NCBI RefSeq assembly: GCF_032118995.1
Contig: NC_092666.1
Location: 5,158,501 to 5,222,500, forward strand
Reading direction: 5' to 3'
Origin: Asterias amurensis
Lineage: Eukaryota; Echinodermata; Asteroidea; Forcipulatida; Asteriidae
Length of the DNA: 64,000 nt
Shown here: positions 11,169 to 22,559 of the stretch, one piece after another
Layout of the letters: the number at the start of each line of letters is the position of its first letter
Numbering within the stretch: the first letter of the stretch is position 1
Made by a program: the position numbers and the translations under genes
The notes under the pieces: generated by a model
Seen by the model: the letters and a program-made list of their open reading frames with translations, nothing else
Databases searched by the model: none
What the model was told of the DNA's origin: nothing

Positions 11169-11849
11169 TGGCAAGGGGGTATTTTGGGTGCGTGGTTCTA
11201 GTCATGGTGCGAAAAAAAAGAACTTTGCAAAAATCTGACGTAAATTAAACGTCTTTGATTAATACTCGTTTTTATGCAAATCTTTAGTCTCGAGAATTTG
11301 GGAGCAATTCTGCCTAAAATGAGCGCACTTTTGTGCTTTTGGAGGCTTATTAGTGAGTAATTATTTTTTTTACTTTCATTTCACGTCAGATTGTCTACTT
11401 TCCGGGGGGGAAATGCTAAAAAATCATCTTTTTTAGTAATTACAAATAGTGCCTTTAACAGCTTATGGAACTAGCCCATGGATGTATGACTTCGTACATC
11501 ATTTCATAGCTGACCAATTATAACTCAGAAAGTAAAAGCCCGTGAAGATTCCATTGATCGCTACTGCTATAAGATCGTATTGATTAAGAAGAGCGCTTTT
11601 GTGATCCAATTTCTTTGTTATTTTTGGTGTGGGGCTTGCATGCTCCTTGGCTAATTTGAATGTGAATAGCCCAGTTGTGAATAGTTCTTCTCAAGTAAGC
11701 ACGTGATTGAGTGGAAATTTCTGCTACGAAACCTGCACACAGCACGGTTGAGTGACTCGCCAATATGCCGCGGTTGGAAGTGCTTGTTGGTGGACCTGTA
11801 TGCTGTGCTGTTTTGCTTTGCTTTGCTGTGCTATGTTTTGTGAGTACTG
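11169..11849. other. Unique sequence between duplication and minisatellite
   Basis: No gene recognised. Contains short homopolymer runs (GGGGGGG at about 11405). Part of this stretch (11584-11850) is open on the minus strand as an extension of the repeat frame, which I do not treat as coding. Confidence 0.4.
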
Positions 11850-11850
11850 T

Positions 11851-14800
11851 TTCAGTTGTAGTTTCAGTTGTAGTTTCAGTTGTAGTTTCAGTTGTAGTTT
11901 CAGTTGTAGTTTCAGTTGTAGTTTCAGTTGTAGTTTCAGTTGTAGTTCCAGTTGTAGTCCCAGTTGTAGTCCCAGTTGTAGTCCCAGTTGTAGTTTCAGT
12001 TGTAGTCCCAGTTGTAGTCCCAGTTGTAGTCCCAGTTGTAGTCCCAGTTGTAGTCCCAGTTGTAGTCCCAGTTGTAGTCCCAGTTGTAGTCGCAGTTGTA
12101 GTCGCAGTTGTAGTCGCAGTTGTAGTCGCAGTTGTAGTCGCAGTTGTAGTCGCAGTTGTAGTCTCAGTTGTAGTCTCAGTTGTAGTCGCAGTTGTAGTCG
12201 CAGTTGTAGTCGCAGTTGTAGTCTCAGTTGTAGTCTCAGTTGTAGTCTCAGTTGTAGTCTCAGTTGTAGTCTCAGTTGTAGTCTCAGTTGTAGTCTCAGT
12301 TGTAGTCTCAGTTGTAGTCTCAGTTGTAGTCTCAGTTGTAGTCTCAGTTGTAGTCTCAGTTGTAGTCTCAGTTGTAGTCTCAGTTGTAGTCTCAGTTGTA
12401 GTCTCAGTTGTAGTCGCAGTTGTAGTCGCAGTTGTAGTCGCAGTTGTAGTCGCAGTTGTAGTCGCAGTTGTAGTCGCAGTTGTAGTCTCAGTTGTAGTCT
12501 CAGTTGTAGTCTCAGTTGTAGTCTCAGTTGTAGTCTCAGTTGTAGTCTCAGTTGTAGTCTCAGTTGTAGTCGCAGTTGTAGTCGCAGTTGTAGTCGCAGT
12601 TGTAGTCGCAGTTGTAGTCGCAGTTGTAGTCGCAGTTGTAGTCGCAGTTGTAGTCGCAGTTGTAGTCGCAGTTGTAGTCGCAGTTGTAGTCGCAGTTGTA
12701 GTCTCAGTTGTAGTCTCAGTAGTAGTCGCAGTTGTAGTCGCAGTTGTAGTCGCAGTTGTAGTCGCAGTTGTAGTCTCAGTTGTAGTCTCAGTTGTAGTCT
12801 CAGTTGTAGTCGCAGTTGTAGTCGCAGTTGTAGTCGCAGTTGTAGTCGCAGTTGTAGTCGCAGTTGTAGTCGCAGTTGTAGTCGCAGTTGTAGTCGCAGT
12901 TGTAGTCTCAGTTGTAGTCTCAGTTGTAGTCTCAGTTGTAGTCTCAGTTGTAGTCGCAGTTGTAGTCGCAGTTGTAGTCGCAGTTGTAGTCGCAGTTGTA
13001 GTCGCAGTTGTAGTCGCAGTTGTAGTCGCAGTTGTAGTCGCAGTTGTAGTCGCAGTTGTAGTCGCAGTTGTAGTCGCAGTTGTAGTCGCAGTTGTAGTCG
13101 CAGTTGTAGTCGCAGTTGTAGTCGCAGTTGTAGTCGCAGTTGTAGTCGCAGTTGTAGTCGCAGTTGTAGTCGCAGTTGTAGTCGCAGTTGTAGTCGCAGT
13201 TGTAGTCTCAGTTGTAGTCTCAGTTGTAGTCTCAGTTGTAGTCTCAGTTGTAGTCTCAGTTGTAGTCTCAGTTGTAGTCTCAGTTGTAGTCTCAGTTGTA
13301 GTCTCAGTTGTAGTCTCAGTTGTAGTCTCAGTTGTAGTCTCAGTTGTAGTCTCAGTTGTAGTCTCAGTTGTAGTCTCAGTTGTAGTCTCAGTTGTAGTCT
13401 CAGTTGTAGTCTCAGTTGTAGTCTCAGTTGTAGTCGCAGTTGTAGTCGCAGTTGTAGTCGCAGTTGTAGTCGCAGTTGTAGTCGCAGTTGTAGTCGCAGT
13501 TGTAGTCGCAGTTGTAGTCGCAGTTGTAGTCGCAGTTGTAGTCGCAGTTGTAGTCGCAGTTGTAGTCGCAGTTGTAGTCGCAGTTGTAGTCGCAGTTGTA
13601 GTCGCAGTTGTAGTCGCAGTTGTAGTCGCAGTTGTAGTCGCAGTTGTAGTCGCAGTTGTAGTCGCAGTTGTAGTCGCAGTTGTAGTCGCAGTTGTAGTCG
13701 CAGTTGTAGTCGCAGTTGTAGTCGCAGTTGTAGTCGCAGTTGTAGTCGCAGTTGTAGTCGCAGTTGTAGTCGCAGTTGTAGTCGCAGTTGTAGTCGCAGT
13801 TGTAGTCGCAGTTGTAGTCGCAGTTGTAGTCGCAGTTGTAGTCGCAGTTGTAGTCGCAGTTGTAGTCGCAGTTGTAGTCGCAGTTGTAGTCGCAGTTGTA
13901 GTCGCAGTTGTAGTCGCAGTTGTAGTCGCAGTTGTAGTCGCAGTTGTAGTCGCAGTTGTAGTCGCAGTTGTAGTCGCAGTTGTAGTCGCAGTTGTAGTCG
14001 CAGTTGTAGTCGCAGTTGTAGTCGCAGTTGTAGTCGCAGTTGTAGTCGCAGTTGTAGTCGCAGTTGTAGTCGCAGTTGTAGTCGCAGTTGTAGTCGCAGT
14101 TGTAGTCGCAGTTGTAGTCGCAGTTGTAGTCGCAGTTGTAGTCGCAGTTGTAGTCGCAGTTGTAGTCGCAGTTGTAGTCGCAGTTGTAGTCGCAGTTGTA
14201 GTCGCAGTTGTAGTCGCAGTTGTAGTCGCAGTTGTAGTCGCAGTTGTAGTCGCAGTTGTAGTCGCAGTTGTAGTCGCAGTTGTAGTCGCAGTTGTAGTCG
14301 CAGTTGTAGTCGCAGTTGTAGTCGCAGTTGTAGTCGCAGTTGTAGTCGCAGTTGTAGTCGCAGTTGTAGTCGCAGTTGTAGTCGCAGTTGTAGTCGCAGT
14401 TGTAGTCGCAGTTGTAGTCGCAGTTGTAGTCGCAGTTGTAGTCGCAGTTGTAGTCGCAGTTGTAGTCGCAGTTGTAGTCGCAGTTGTAGTCGCAGTTGTA
14501 GTCGCAGTTGTAGTCGCAGTTGTAGTCGCAGTTGTAGTCGCAGTTGTAGTCGCAGTTGTAGTCGCAGTTGTAGTCGCAGTTGTAGTCGCAGTTGTAGTCG
14601 CAGTTGTAGTCGCAGTTGTAGTCGCAGTTGTAGTCGCAGTTGTAGTCGCAGTTGTAGTCGCAGTTGTAGTCGCAGTTGTAGTCGCAGTTGTAGTCGCAGT
14701 TGTAGTCGCAGTTGTAGTCGCAGTTGTAGTCGCAGTTGTAGTCGCAGTTGTAGTCGCAGTTGTAGTCGCAGTTGTAGTCGCAGTTGTAGTCGCAGTTGTA

Positions 14801-14890
14801 GTCGCAGTTGTAGTCGCAGTTGAAGTCGCAGTTGAAGTCGCAGTTGAAGTCGCAGTTGAAGTCGCAGTTGAAGTCGCAGTTGTAGTTTCA
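11851..14890 (+). repeat. 12 bp minisatellite, about 253 units, no indels
   Basis: Unit GTAGTCGCAGTT with variants at the middle triplet (TTTC, CCC, CTC, CGC) and GAAGTCGCAGTT in the last five units. The phase never shifts over 3,040 bp. Variants come in blocks. About 116 consecutive units from roughly 13432 to 14820 are the CGC form. Because 12 is a multiple of three, long frames are open on both strands, reading VVVA or SCSR on plus and TTTA, RLQL or DYNC on minus. None has a recognisable domain or signal peptide. I call it a minisatellite; a mucin-like threonine-rich protein on the minus strand is a remote alternative. Confidence 0.97.
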
Positions 14891-14891
14891 G

Positions 14892-15048
14892 GTGCCTGGC
14901 TACGAGCCACATCCCAGAGGGTGCCTGACTACGAGCCACATCCCAGAGGGTGCCTGACTACGAGCCACATCCCAGAGGGTGCCTGACTACAAGCCACATC
15001 CCAGAGGGTGCCTGACTACAAGCCACATCCCAGAGGGTGCCTGACTAG
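14892..15048 (+). repeat. 29 bp tandem repeat array 1 (5 units)
   Basis: Unit starts GTGCCTGACTACGAGCCACA and is exactly 29 bp. Starts are at 14892, 14921, 14950, 14979 and 15008, with a partial unit at 15037. It directly abuts the 12 bp minisatellite. Confidence 0.95.
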
Positions 15049-15276
15049 AGGACATCATCCCATGTGATTGAAGCACATCAAACATTGGTAGATGGCTAGA
15101 AAATGATCTTGTTAATTCAAGGGGTCTCGGTTTAAGACTTGGTCCCTCTTAGAAAACTTTTTGGTTTAGACCCTCAAATGGTGTTGGAAGTCCCATCCCC
15201 TACATGGTTCCTTTCAGTTGATGTATGCCTTTAAAAGTGCTTGCCCTAACCAAGTTTTTTTGTGTGGATCTTTTTA
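15049..15276 (+). repeat. Spacer unit 1 of a higher-order repeat
   Basis: Begins GAGGACATCATCCCATGTG and ends with a T-rich tract, TTTTTAG, directly before the next array. A near copy follows at 15430-15659 and a truncated third at about 15989-16036. The end of the spacer resembles a splice acceptor. Confidence 0.9.
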
Positions 15277-15429
15277 GTGCCTGACTACGAGCCACATCCC
15301 AGAGGGTGCCTGACTACGAGCCACATCCCAGAGGGTGCCTGAATACGAGCCACATCCCAGAGGGTGCCTGACTACGAGCCACATCCCAGAGGGTGCCTGA
15401 CTACAAGCCACATCCCAGAGGGTGCCTGC
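15277..15429 (+). repeat. 29 bp tandem repeat array 2 (5 units)
   Basis: Same unit and same number of full units as array 1 (starts 15277, 15306, 15335, 15364, 15393). Array plus spacer therefore form a ~382 bp higher-order unit present twice. Confidence 0.95.
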
Positions 15430-15659
15430 CTAAAGGACATCATCCCATGTGATTGAAGCTCATCAAACATTGGTAGATGGCTAGAAAATGATCTTGTTAA
15501 TTCATTGGGTCTCGGTTTAAAACTTGGTCCATCTTACAAAGCATGGTGGTTTAGACCCCCAAATGGTATTGGAAGTCCCATCCCCTACAAGGTTCCTTTC
15601 CTTCGATAAATGCCTTTAAAAGTGCTTGTCCTAGCCGAGTTTTTTTTTAAATCTTTTTA
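15430..15659 (+). repeat. Spacer unit 2 of the higher-order repeat
   Basis: Diverged copy of 15049-15276 with a similar ending of T run plus AG. Confidence 0.9.
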
Positions 15660-15988
15660 GTGCCTGACTACAAGCCACATCCCAGAGGGTGCCTGACTAC
15701 GAGCCACATCCCAGAGGGTGCCTGACTACAAGCCACATCCCAGAGGGTGCCTGACTACAAGCCACATCGCAGAGGGTGCCTGACTACGAGCCACATCCCA
15801 GAGGGTGCCTGACTACAAGCCACATCCCAGAGGGTGCCTGACTTCGAGCCACATCCCAGAGGGTGCCTGACTACGAGCCACATCCCAGAGGGTGCCTGAC
15901 TACGAGCCACATCCTAGAGGGTGCCTGACTACGAGCCACATCCCAGAGGGTGCCTGACTACGAGCCACATCCCAGAGGGTGCCTGCCT
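15660..15988 (+). repeat. 29 bp tandem repeat array 3 (11 units)
   Basis: Eleven full units from 15660 to 15978 plus a partial one. Single-base variants (CTACAAGCC, CTTCGAGCC, ATCGCAGAG) distinguish units. A third, truncated spacer follows. Confidence 0.95.
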
Positions 15989-16036
15989 AGAGGACATCAT
16001 CCCATGTGATTGAAGCACATCAATCATTGGTAGATG

Positions 16037-16090
16037 TACCATTTAAAATCAGCATAGCATACAACATTTAAAATCAGCATAGCATACAAC
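16037..16090 (+). repeat. Direct duplication of ~25 bp
   Basis: ATTTAAAATCAGCATAGCAT occurs twice in direct tandem just after the truncated third spacer. Confidence 0.8.
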
Positions 16091-16399
16091 ATCATCATCA
16101 CCACCTCATCTAAGGCGTCATGACAACAGATGAACACATTGTCAACAGAATGGAACCCAAGTACACGAATGAGACGAAGAGACAGACCAAGTTGGCGTTT
16201 AGATGGATGACATCAAGCAACAAGCACAAGAAAGATCAAGGTGGAATGGTGATGAAGAAGCCTTCCTTCTGCAGTATGGAGCCACATAGGCTAGATATTA
16301 TGTCACTTACAATAACAAAAAAAAAGATTTGTGAAGATTTCACATTTCGTTGGCCTGTTTAATTCATTCTTGGAAGTATATGTGCTTTTAGAAATATTG

Positions 16400-16615
16400 T
16401 CAACATACTTGCAAGTATGTAGACAGAATACATAATAAACTTGTATCGAGGTACTATACAAGTTCATGTATTCACATACAACAGTTGCATGTTTGTAATG
16501 AGGTACTTCATTACAATCATGTAATTATAACATGCTTGCAATAAAGTACCTTATTGCAAGTATGTAAAAGTTTCATGTTTCATGTTTCATGAAGTACCGC
16601 ATTACAACCATGAAA
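16400..16615. repeat. Cluster of hairpins with GTAC-type centres
   Basis: Successive inverted repeats: CATACTTGCAAGTATG, CTTGTATCGAGGTACTATAC, TTGTAATGAGGTACTTCATT, CTTGCAATAAAGTACCTTAT. Each later stem is centred on GGTAC or AGTAC. No coding frame covers them. Confidence 0.75.
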
Positions 16616-17559
16616 CAAGTTAAGTTAGTTTGTAATGCAGTTTGCTAATTACAAAATACGAAACAACATAATTTTATTTGTAGTAAATTCATAACAAATG
16701 AAAAGAGAATTTTTAAGTGTTTATTAGACATTAAGTTTTGTATTGTTACTACTTAATTTGAATAATGAATCAAATATAAAATGTAACTTTTGTAATGTGT
16801 CATTCTGTCTATCAATTATTTATAAGTCTAATTAGTTACATGGTATTTGTTCTGGGGTAGCTTACATGGTGGCCACCATGGTTTTTTGTTGGTAACTCTG
16901 AATAAAGCTTTTAATGTGAAAGGTCATGCCATTGTGTCGTGTGAAAATGGAGGTTGGTTAAGAGTACTCATTAAACGAGTTTATTAGCTCCCTGGCATTA
17001 TGTTATTTTTAGTATCCGTATGTCATTGCTGGTAATGCTCATTAACATAATTATCAATCACTTTACTTTGAAGTGTTTTCTTTTGCCATTAGGTCTAAGC
17101 TATAGTAAGTTTTAAAATGTTCAATTTGTGTTGCCAGGTTTTTTATTCATTCAAACTTACATTTATCTTCATGAAATCAAGTACAAACAATTGGTTTTGT
17201 AAAGGATAACCAATAAACAAATCTGTTTATTGAGGCAGAGAAAAATATAGCTTAACATTCAGTGTACAAGTATGGCTTTTGAGTAAAATAAATGCATTGG
17301 TCATGTGAAACAGGAAACAACTGTGTGATGTAGACTGATCATTGTTAAAAAATAGTAGAAATACCCCTGCCCTGTAAAACAACCGTGCATTGTTTAGTCA
17401 AAATGTCAAAGGAAAAGGGGCCTGTGTGAATTATGATTTGTTAACCTATAAAAAATCCGGAAAAACCTTAAGTTATTTGGTTTGTATCCCACTCCAGTGA
17501 ATTTGTCTTTGTTCACCCCAAAATCATTTACAATTTGCCCAGTCAGTAATTTCCTTTGA
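16616..17559. other. AT-rich unassigned sequence
   Basis: No gene, repeat family or RNA recognised. A short GGTGGCCACCATGG palindrome-like motif lies at 16870-16883. Confidence 0.4.
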
Positions 17560-18905
17560 TATGATTTGAAACTTTGCACGGTGGAAGTTTTATTAAAGAG
17601 ATAGTACACAGTAAAACATCTGTTTTGAGAAGTGTTTGTTTTAAAGACCGTTGGTTAACGATTCTTTATGCCAGAACTTCAAACATAGAATTAATCTGCA
17701 ACAAAACATTTCAAAAAGTGATTGCGTTTTTAAAAACCTGTGTAATTTGTGTCAACATGGAAAGAATTTTCCCTTTATATAGGAATACAAGCTGGAAAGC
17801 ATTACCGTTGTAACGATTCTTATGTTCAATTTGTGAGAGGGGTTCAAAATTGTTACCCCTTTTTCATCCCCTTAATGTACAAAAAAGATGAAATGTTTCT
17901 CAAAATGCAATTATCTAAAGCTGTTTACTAAGCTTCACCGCAGTTATAAGTTTTTACTGACCCATTATTTGAAAGTTGAACATTATCTATAGGAATACAA
18001 TCTGGGAGGCAATAAAGGCACTGTACACGTTTGGTAATTGTCAAAGACCAGTATTCTCACTTAGTGTATCCCATCATAAGCATAAAATAACAAGCCTGTC
18101 ATAATTTGGGCTCAATTGGCCATCGAAGTGTGCTTGCAGATAGGAATAAAATACTTTTAGCTAGAAGTCTTTTAATATTTTAGTTAGAAATAACCCCTTT
18201 CTCAAAAATTACGTTACTTCGGAGGGAGTCGTTTCCCAGAATGTTTTATACCATGAACAACCGCTCTCCAATGCTCGTTACCAAGTCAGTTTTTAAGTTA
18301 ATTGTTTTGAGTAACTACCAAACGTGTACCTTCCCTTTAACGCTTCTCATTTTAATTTTTTGGGAGAATAAAAATAGGAAGGATAATCCCAATAGGAATA
18401 TAATCTGAGAAGCATTACCGCGGTAATGCGTGTTATGATCGGGGGGGGGGGGGTCAAGCGTTTGTAACAGGAAGCGAAGTATAATTTTATAATTTTTATC
18501 TAAAACTTGCACTGTAGGGCCTACTATCCAACTGCTATAGGCCCTACTCCTCACCGCATGTATAAAGTTTTATGGCATTCCAGAGTTCAATATGGTCCAA
18601 CTGGAAAGAATTTAGTCAAATTAGGATACAATAGGGATACAATCCGAGAAGCGTTACTGCGGTAATGCTTTTATATTCAATTTGGGGGGGGGGGGGGAGG
18701 GAATAAAAAGTGGTACCCCGTTTTCCATACCCGGACGTAAATGTACTTCTTAAACGATGCATTGTACTATCCAAAGCTGTCGTACTTCTTACCACTTACA
18801 TTTTTTTCCACTGGTTTTTCAGAGTTTCATTGTCATAATGGGAAGAATAGTTCCTATAGAAACACAATATGAGAAGCATTACCGCAGTGACGCTTCTTAC
18901 ATTAA
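17560..18905 (+). repeat. ~230 bp degenerate tandem repeat
   Basis: AGGAATACAAnCTGrrAAGC followed by ATTACCGCGGTAATGC-like palindromes and a poly-G or G-rich tract recurs near 17781, 17990, 18394, 18632 and 18860. Spacing is about 230-240 bp except where a MITE (18013-18340) is inserted. G runs of 10-14 occur near 18440 and 18685. Confidence 0.75.
18013..18340 (+). mobile_element. TTAA-MITE family A inside the 230 bp repeat
   Basis: AAAGGCACTGTACACGTTTGG start and AACGTGTACCTTCCCTTTAA end. The body is diverged and lacks most of the central palindrome. Its insertion accounts for the irregular spacing of the host tandem repeat. Confidence 0.8.
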
Positions 18906-18907
18906 AT

Positions 18908-19280
18908 TTTGGTAATTGTCAAAGACCAGTCTTCCCACTTGTTGTATCTCAACATAATATGCATATAATAACAAACCTGTGAAAATTTGAGCTCGATTGG
19001 TCGTCGGAGTTGCGAGATAACTATGAAAGAAAAAAAACACCCTTGTCACACAAAATTGTGTGCTTTCAGATGCTTGATTTCGGGACCTCAAATTCTAAAC
19101 TTGAGGTCTCGAAATCAAATTCGTGGAAAATTACTTCTTTCTCGAAAACTACCCACTTCAGAGGGAGCCGTTTATCACAATCTTTTATATTACGAACCTC
19201 TCCCCATTACTCATAACCAAGTAAGGTTTTATGCTAATAATTATTTTGAGTAATTACCAATAGTGTCCACTGCCTTTAAG
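18908..19280 (+). mobile_element. TTAA-MITE family A, 5' truncated
   Basis: Starts within the terminal repeat at TTTTGGTAATTGTCAAAG. The rest, including the central palindrome and right end GTGTCCACTGCCTTTAA, is well preserved. Confidence 0.85.
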
Positions 19281-20088
19281 CTTTTTTCTGTGCTTAGCAA
19301 GTGTTTGTGCTTCCAGGCATAATGAAATTAGGCCTACGTTCCAGTCTATTTCCTGGCAGGCAATACGTTCCACTGCTCATATTATGAAAAATGCTGTATA
19401 ATAACGACCAAATAAATAGAAGGCTGGATTTCTGCACAAAAATATTGGAAAAAGTCATACAAATTGAACTTTGATAGCGCCCTCTATTGACAGGCTAATT
19501 TCATTATGATTTAAATTATATCGCCAATTGTTCTTCACCAATGTTCTCCAATAATTTCACGAAATCGCCTTAAAAATCACAGATTATTCTTCATCCATCA
19601 ACCAGTTAATTCTCGCGCGTCCGTGCAGTATAAAAGTGAGTAGGACTTTTCTTATTTTGTTATCTCTAAAGATGGGATATTGGTATTTTTTTAAGTATGG
19701 GTCTCGTGATCAGTGTGACTGTGATGATCAATCATTGATGGTTTGCTGCGTGCATGGGAAAGTTTGTTATTTACCAGTTACGATATGGTAGTGTTTTACC
19801 GTAGTTACAGAAGTTCCGGAGTACCCAATCATCAAGTGGTTGATTATTAAGGTTACTAGTGCTGTGTTTCTTCTCTTTGGGCCTAATAATAATCCAGTTG
19901 ATCTCATTGTTTTGTGTACATGCTGTATTACCTATAAAAAAAAATATTAATAATTGACACTAGGCCTAGGCCTGTTTCGTTGTCTACGGATATGTGATTT
20001 GTGCTTTGTTTACCCACGCCTGCTTCTTCTATTCTGTGGAAGAGGTAAAGATATCACCAATCAGTGGTAAAGCTCGTTCATTTCAACA
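19281..20088 (+). promoter_or_regulatory. Upstream region with a TATA-like box
   Basis: CAGTATAAAAGTGAG at about 19628-19642 is a good TATA-box match, about 455 bp before the candidate start codon at 20089. No other gene feature is visible in this interval. The link to the downstream exon is inference from position only. Confidence 0.3.
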
Positions 20089-20098
20089 ATGGATGAAG
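20089..20098 (+). CDS. Candidate exon 1 of an unknown coiled-coil protein
   Basis: ACA-ATGG context, then ATG GAT GAA G with a consensus donor GTAAGT. It joins in frame to 21131-21223 only if the acceptor is GGGAAG|AG rather than the stronger TTTGCAG five bases upstream. With that choice the protein starts MDEEVESRKRLSENNAED. The product is not recognised. Confidence 0.3.
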
Positions 20099-20224
20099 GT
20101 AAGTGAAGATTGAACAACTTCTTTCCAATTTTCTCATTTGCTTTCACCTTTTTTGTTTACAGTACAGTACTCTTGATGTTGGAACTGTAATACTTACCTT
20201 CATTGGTGATGATCAGTGTTGTAG

Positions 20225-20830
20225 CCATGGTGGGCGACGGTGGGCGGGCCTGCCCAGTACTGACATGTTCCGCCTGGCACTTCAGCTGAAAAACAGACTG
20301 CCAATACCACAACTAGTTCCAATGGTAGGTCTTGTATTGCATAATGGTCATCAGCCAGTGAGGCAGTTGAACATCTTCTGTGATTAATTTCTGGACAGAA
20401 GTTTTATTGGGCTGTTAAAGTCACCTGGAAGTGGTATTTTGGGTGTCTGGCGGGCCCCTGGATGCAGCAATTTTTTTGTCGGGCGGCTGATACTGGTATT
20501 GGGAATAGTGTCATCATTTGTCATTTCAACTTGGTTTACAAGGGGGTCTGATATTTAACGTGGGGGGGGGGGGGGTCTGGCAGGCCTAATGCGGCAAAAC
20601 CTTTGTCTGGTGGCTGATACTGGTATTGGGAATAGTGTCATCATTGGTCATTTCAACTTGGTTTTAGGTGGTTCCTCAGATCTTTAACCCAGGAGAGGGG
20701 GGGGGGGTGTGTCTGGCGGGCCCAATTCAGCAAATCTCAAGTCTGGTGGCTGTTACTGGTATTAATTATAGTGTTATTGGTCCTTTCTCTATCTGGTCAT
20801 TTTAACTGCGGTTCCTCTGTTGTTTAACCT
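20225..20830 (+). repeat. G-rich satellite block, about 3 units
   Basis: Repeated GTGTCTGGCGGGCC, GGTGGCTGATACTGGTATTG and TCATTTCAACTTGG modules, with G runs of about 12. The same family builds the large array at 33720-36300. Confidence 0.75.
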
Positions 20831-21130
20831 AGCTACTAGCATACTTGTTGTTATTAAATTATGGGCTCTTACGTTTTAAAAGAATACCAGGTCGACGCGT
20901 GGGGCCAGGGCCGGAGCTCCAGAAAGGGGGTGTTTTTAGAATTATGTATTTCAAGAGTATGAGTATGGATTTCACTGAGTATGGATTGAATTTTTGGTGC
21001 ATCTTCATAAACCCTTGGAGTATCAAGAAGACGACAGGCCTAACCATGCCGGATTAACATGAGTTGAGATTTGTGAGTTTGGTGTTATTTACCGAGCTTT
21101 GTTTGTTTTGATTGGCCGTTTGCAGGGAAG

Positions 21131-21223
21131 AGGTTGAATCAAGGAAGAGGCTTAGTGAGAACAATGCAGAGGACTTGAAGCATATGGATAAAAGACTAAG
21201 AGACAACCAGGAGCTCCACACAG
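21131..21223 (+). CDS. Candidate exon 2, coiled-coil segment
   Basis: The only open frame gives a charged helical segment ending LRDNQELHT, with Glu/Lys/Leu spacing typical of a coiled coil. The acceptor is probably at 21130/21131 and the donor is CACACAG|GTTATT. The phase left at the donor does not fit the open frame of the next exon-like piece, so a small exon may be missing or the gene may be decayed. Confidence 0.35.
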
Positions 21224-21299
21224 GTTATTACATTTGGAGAAATCTTTCCATAAAGCTTTGTCCCTTTTTATTGAAACTGTACTTAATTTTCGTCCAATA

Positions 21300-22230
21300 C
21301 CAATCCATCAAGTAGTTTATTTATTTGTTTATTTATTTATTCACCCAGGCTTTAAAAACTTCAAAACACACAGCAACAATAAGTAGAAATGTATAACTTT
21401 TGCATTATTAGTAAAATATTTAGAGACATATCAACAAAAAGCAAGCAGAAGCCTATAGGGATTGCCCAATAGGGAACCAAATCACTATTCAGTTCTTGAA
21501 TTGGTCTCAACATTTTGACTAGCTTGCTCTAGTCATCGTCAAGAGACTGACTCCGGGGTAGTGCGGTTAATTATGATCCTATAAAGCTAAAGTAGTTGTC
21601 CCAGCCAATTTTCTATACCTGCTAGGGTATATTTACAAAGCAGGACAGTTCTTTTCAGAACAAGTTTCCCCAAAATCTGATATTCTACTCTTTGCGGTAG
21701 TAAAATAAAGCAAGACAGTTCTCTAAAGAACAAACTCTACCTGGCAAGTAGAAACACACATGGTGTTTGTTACTGCAAACCAAATATATATTGATACCTC
21801 ACCATGCAAAGCCTAAATTCTTTTGTACCCTTTTCACTGATGAAAGAGGTTTCTAAAAAAAGTATTGCCTTGTTAGTGATTTCCAATCCATGTTTAGTTT
21901 CACCTCACATGTAGGTACTTTTTTCCCCAAAAGACTTCGTTGGATTAAAACACAAGTGCTTTATTTGTCTTTAAAAAGACAAATTTGTCTTTAAAAAGAC
22001 AAATAGGTAATTAATATCTGCAAATTATTTATTATGGCCCATCAAAATGAACTAGGCATTTCTGAGCTTTTAAGAAACTGGTGATTGTTAAATGTAATAC
22101 TGTAAAAAATTAACTATGCCTAGTGATCAAATGCACACAAAACATGCAACTACACATGTAGATCATTCAGACTGAATTTCTTCGTTTAACAGCAGCTGAT
22201 GTAAATTTGTCCGATATTTGTTGTCTATTG
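21300..22230. other. Probable intron, no features
   Basis: AT-rich sequence between two exon-like pieces. It contains a TTTATTTATTTATT-type run at 21318-21341 and a doubled TTTGTCTTTAAAAAGACAAA motif at about 21963-22004. The doubled motif is self-complementary. Confidence 0.4.
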
Positions 22231-22234
22231 TAGG

Positions 22235-22291
22235 TTGCGTAGAGAAGCCCTACAGAAGTACATTCGGCGAGCAGTAGCGTCTAGACAAACG
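22235..22291 (+). CDS. Candidate exon 3, basic helical segment
   Basis: TTGTAG|G acceptor and ACG|GTAAGT donor. The open frame reads LRREALQKYIRRAVASRQT, strongly basic. It ends in phase 0 and joins cleanly to 24554. Product unknown. Confidence 0.4.
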
Positions 22292-22559
22292 GTAAGTACA
22301 GTCTTATGATTTTTCTCCTGTAGATGATCAGCGTATATTAATAGAAACATGAGTCTTTAACCAATAGTTCTTTTCCTAACCAACACTATTCAAAAAGAGA
22401 CTCACATGGTGTTATCGCAAAATGTTCTTATAGTTATAATTCCACCATACAAAGTTTCAAATTCTACTAATGGTGGTGGGCATCAAATAGGTGGGGGTGG
22501 GGTGTGACAAGGGGAGAGGGGCACAATATCAAATGTCCCCCCCCCTATTTTTTTGACCC

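Noticed and set aside
11584..14986. Frames of more than 1,000 codons on both strands across the 12 bp repeat
   Set aside because: They arise because the unit length is a multiple of three and lacks stops in several frames. No domain, signal peptide or conserved flank supports a protein.
14892..15988. 29 bp direct repeats resembling a CRISPR array
   Set aside because: Units are contiguous with no unique spacers, and the genome is animal.
16120..16362. 80-codon plus-strand frame with MTTDEHIVNRMEPK
   Set aside because: Unremarkable composition, no splice context and no recognised similarity; it could be old coding sequence but cannot be supported.
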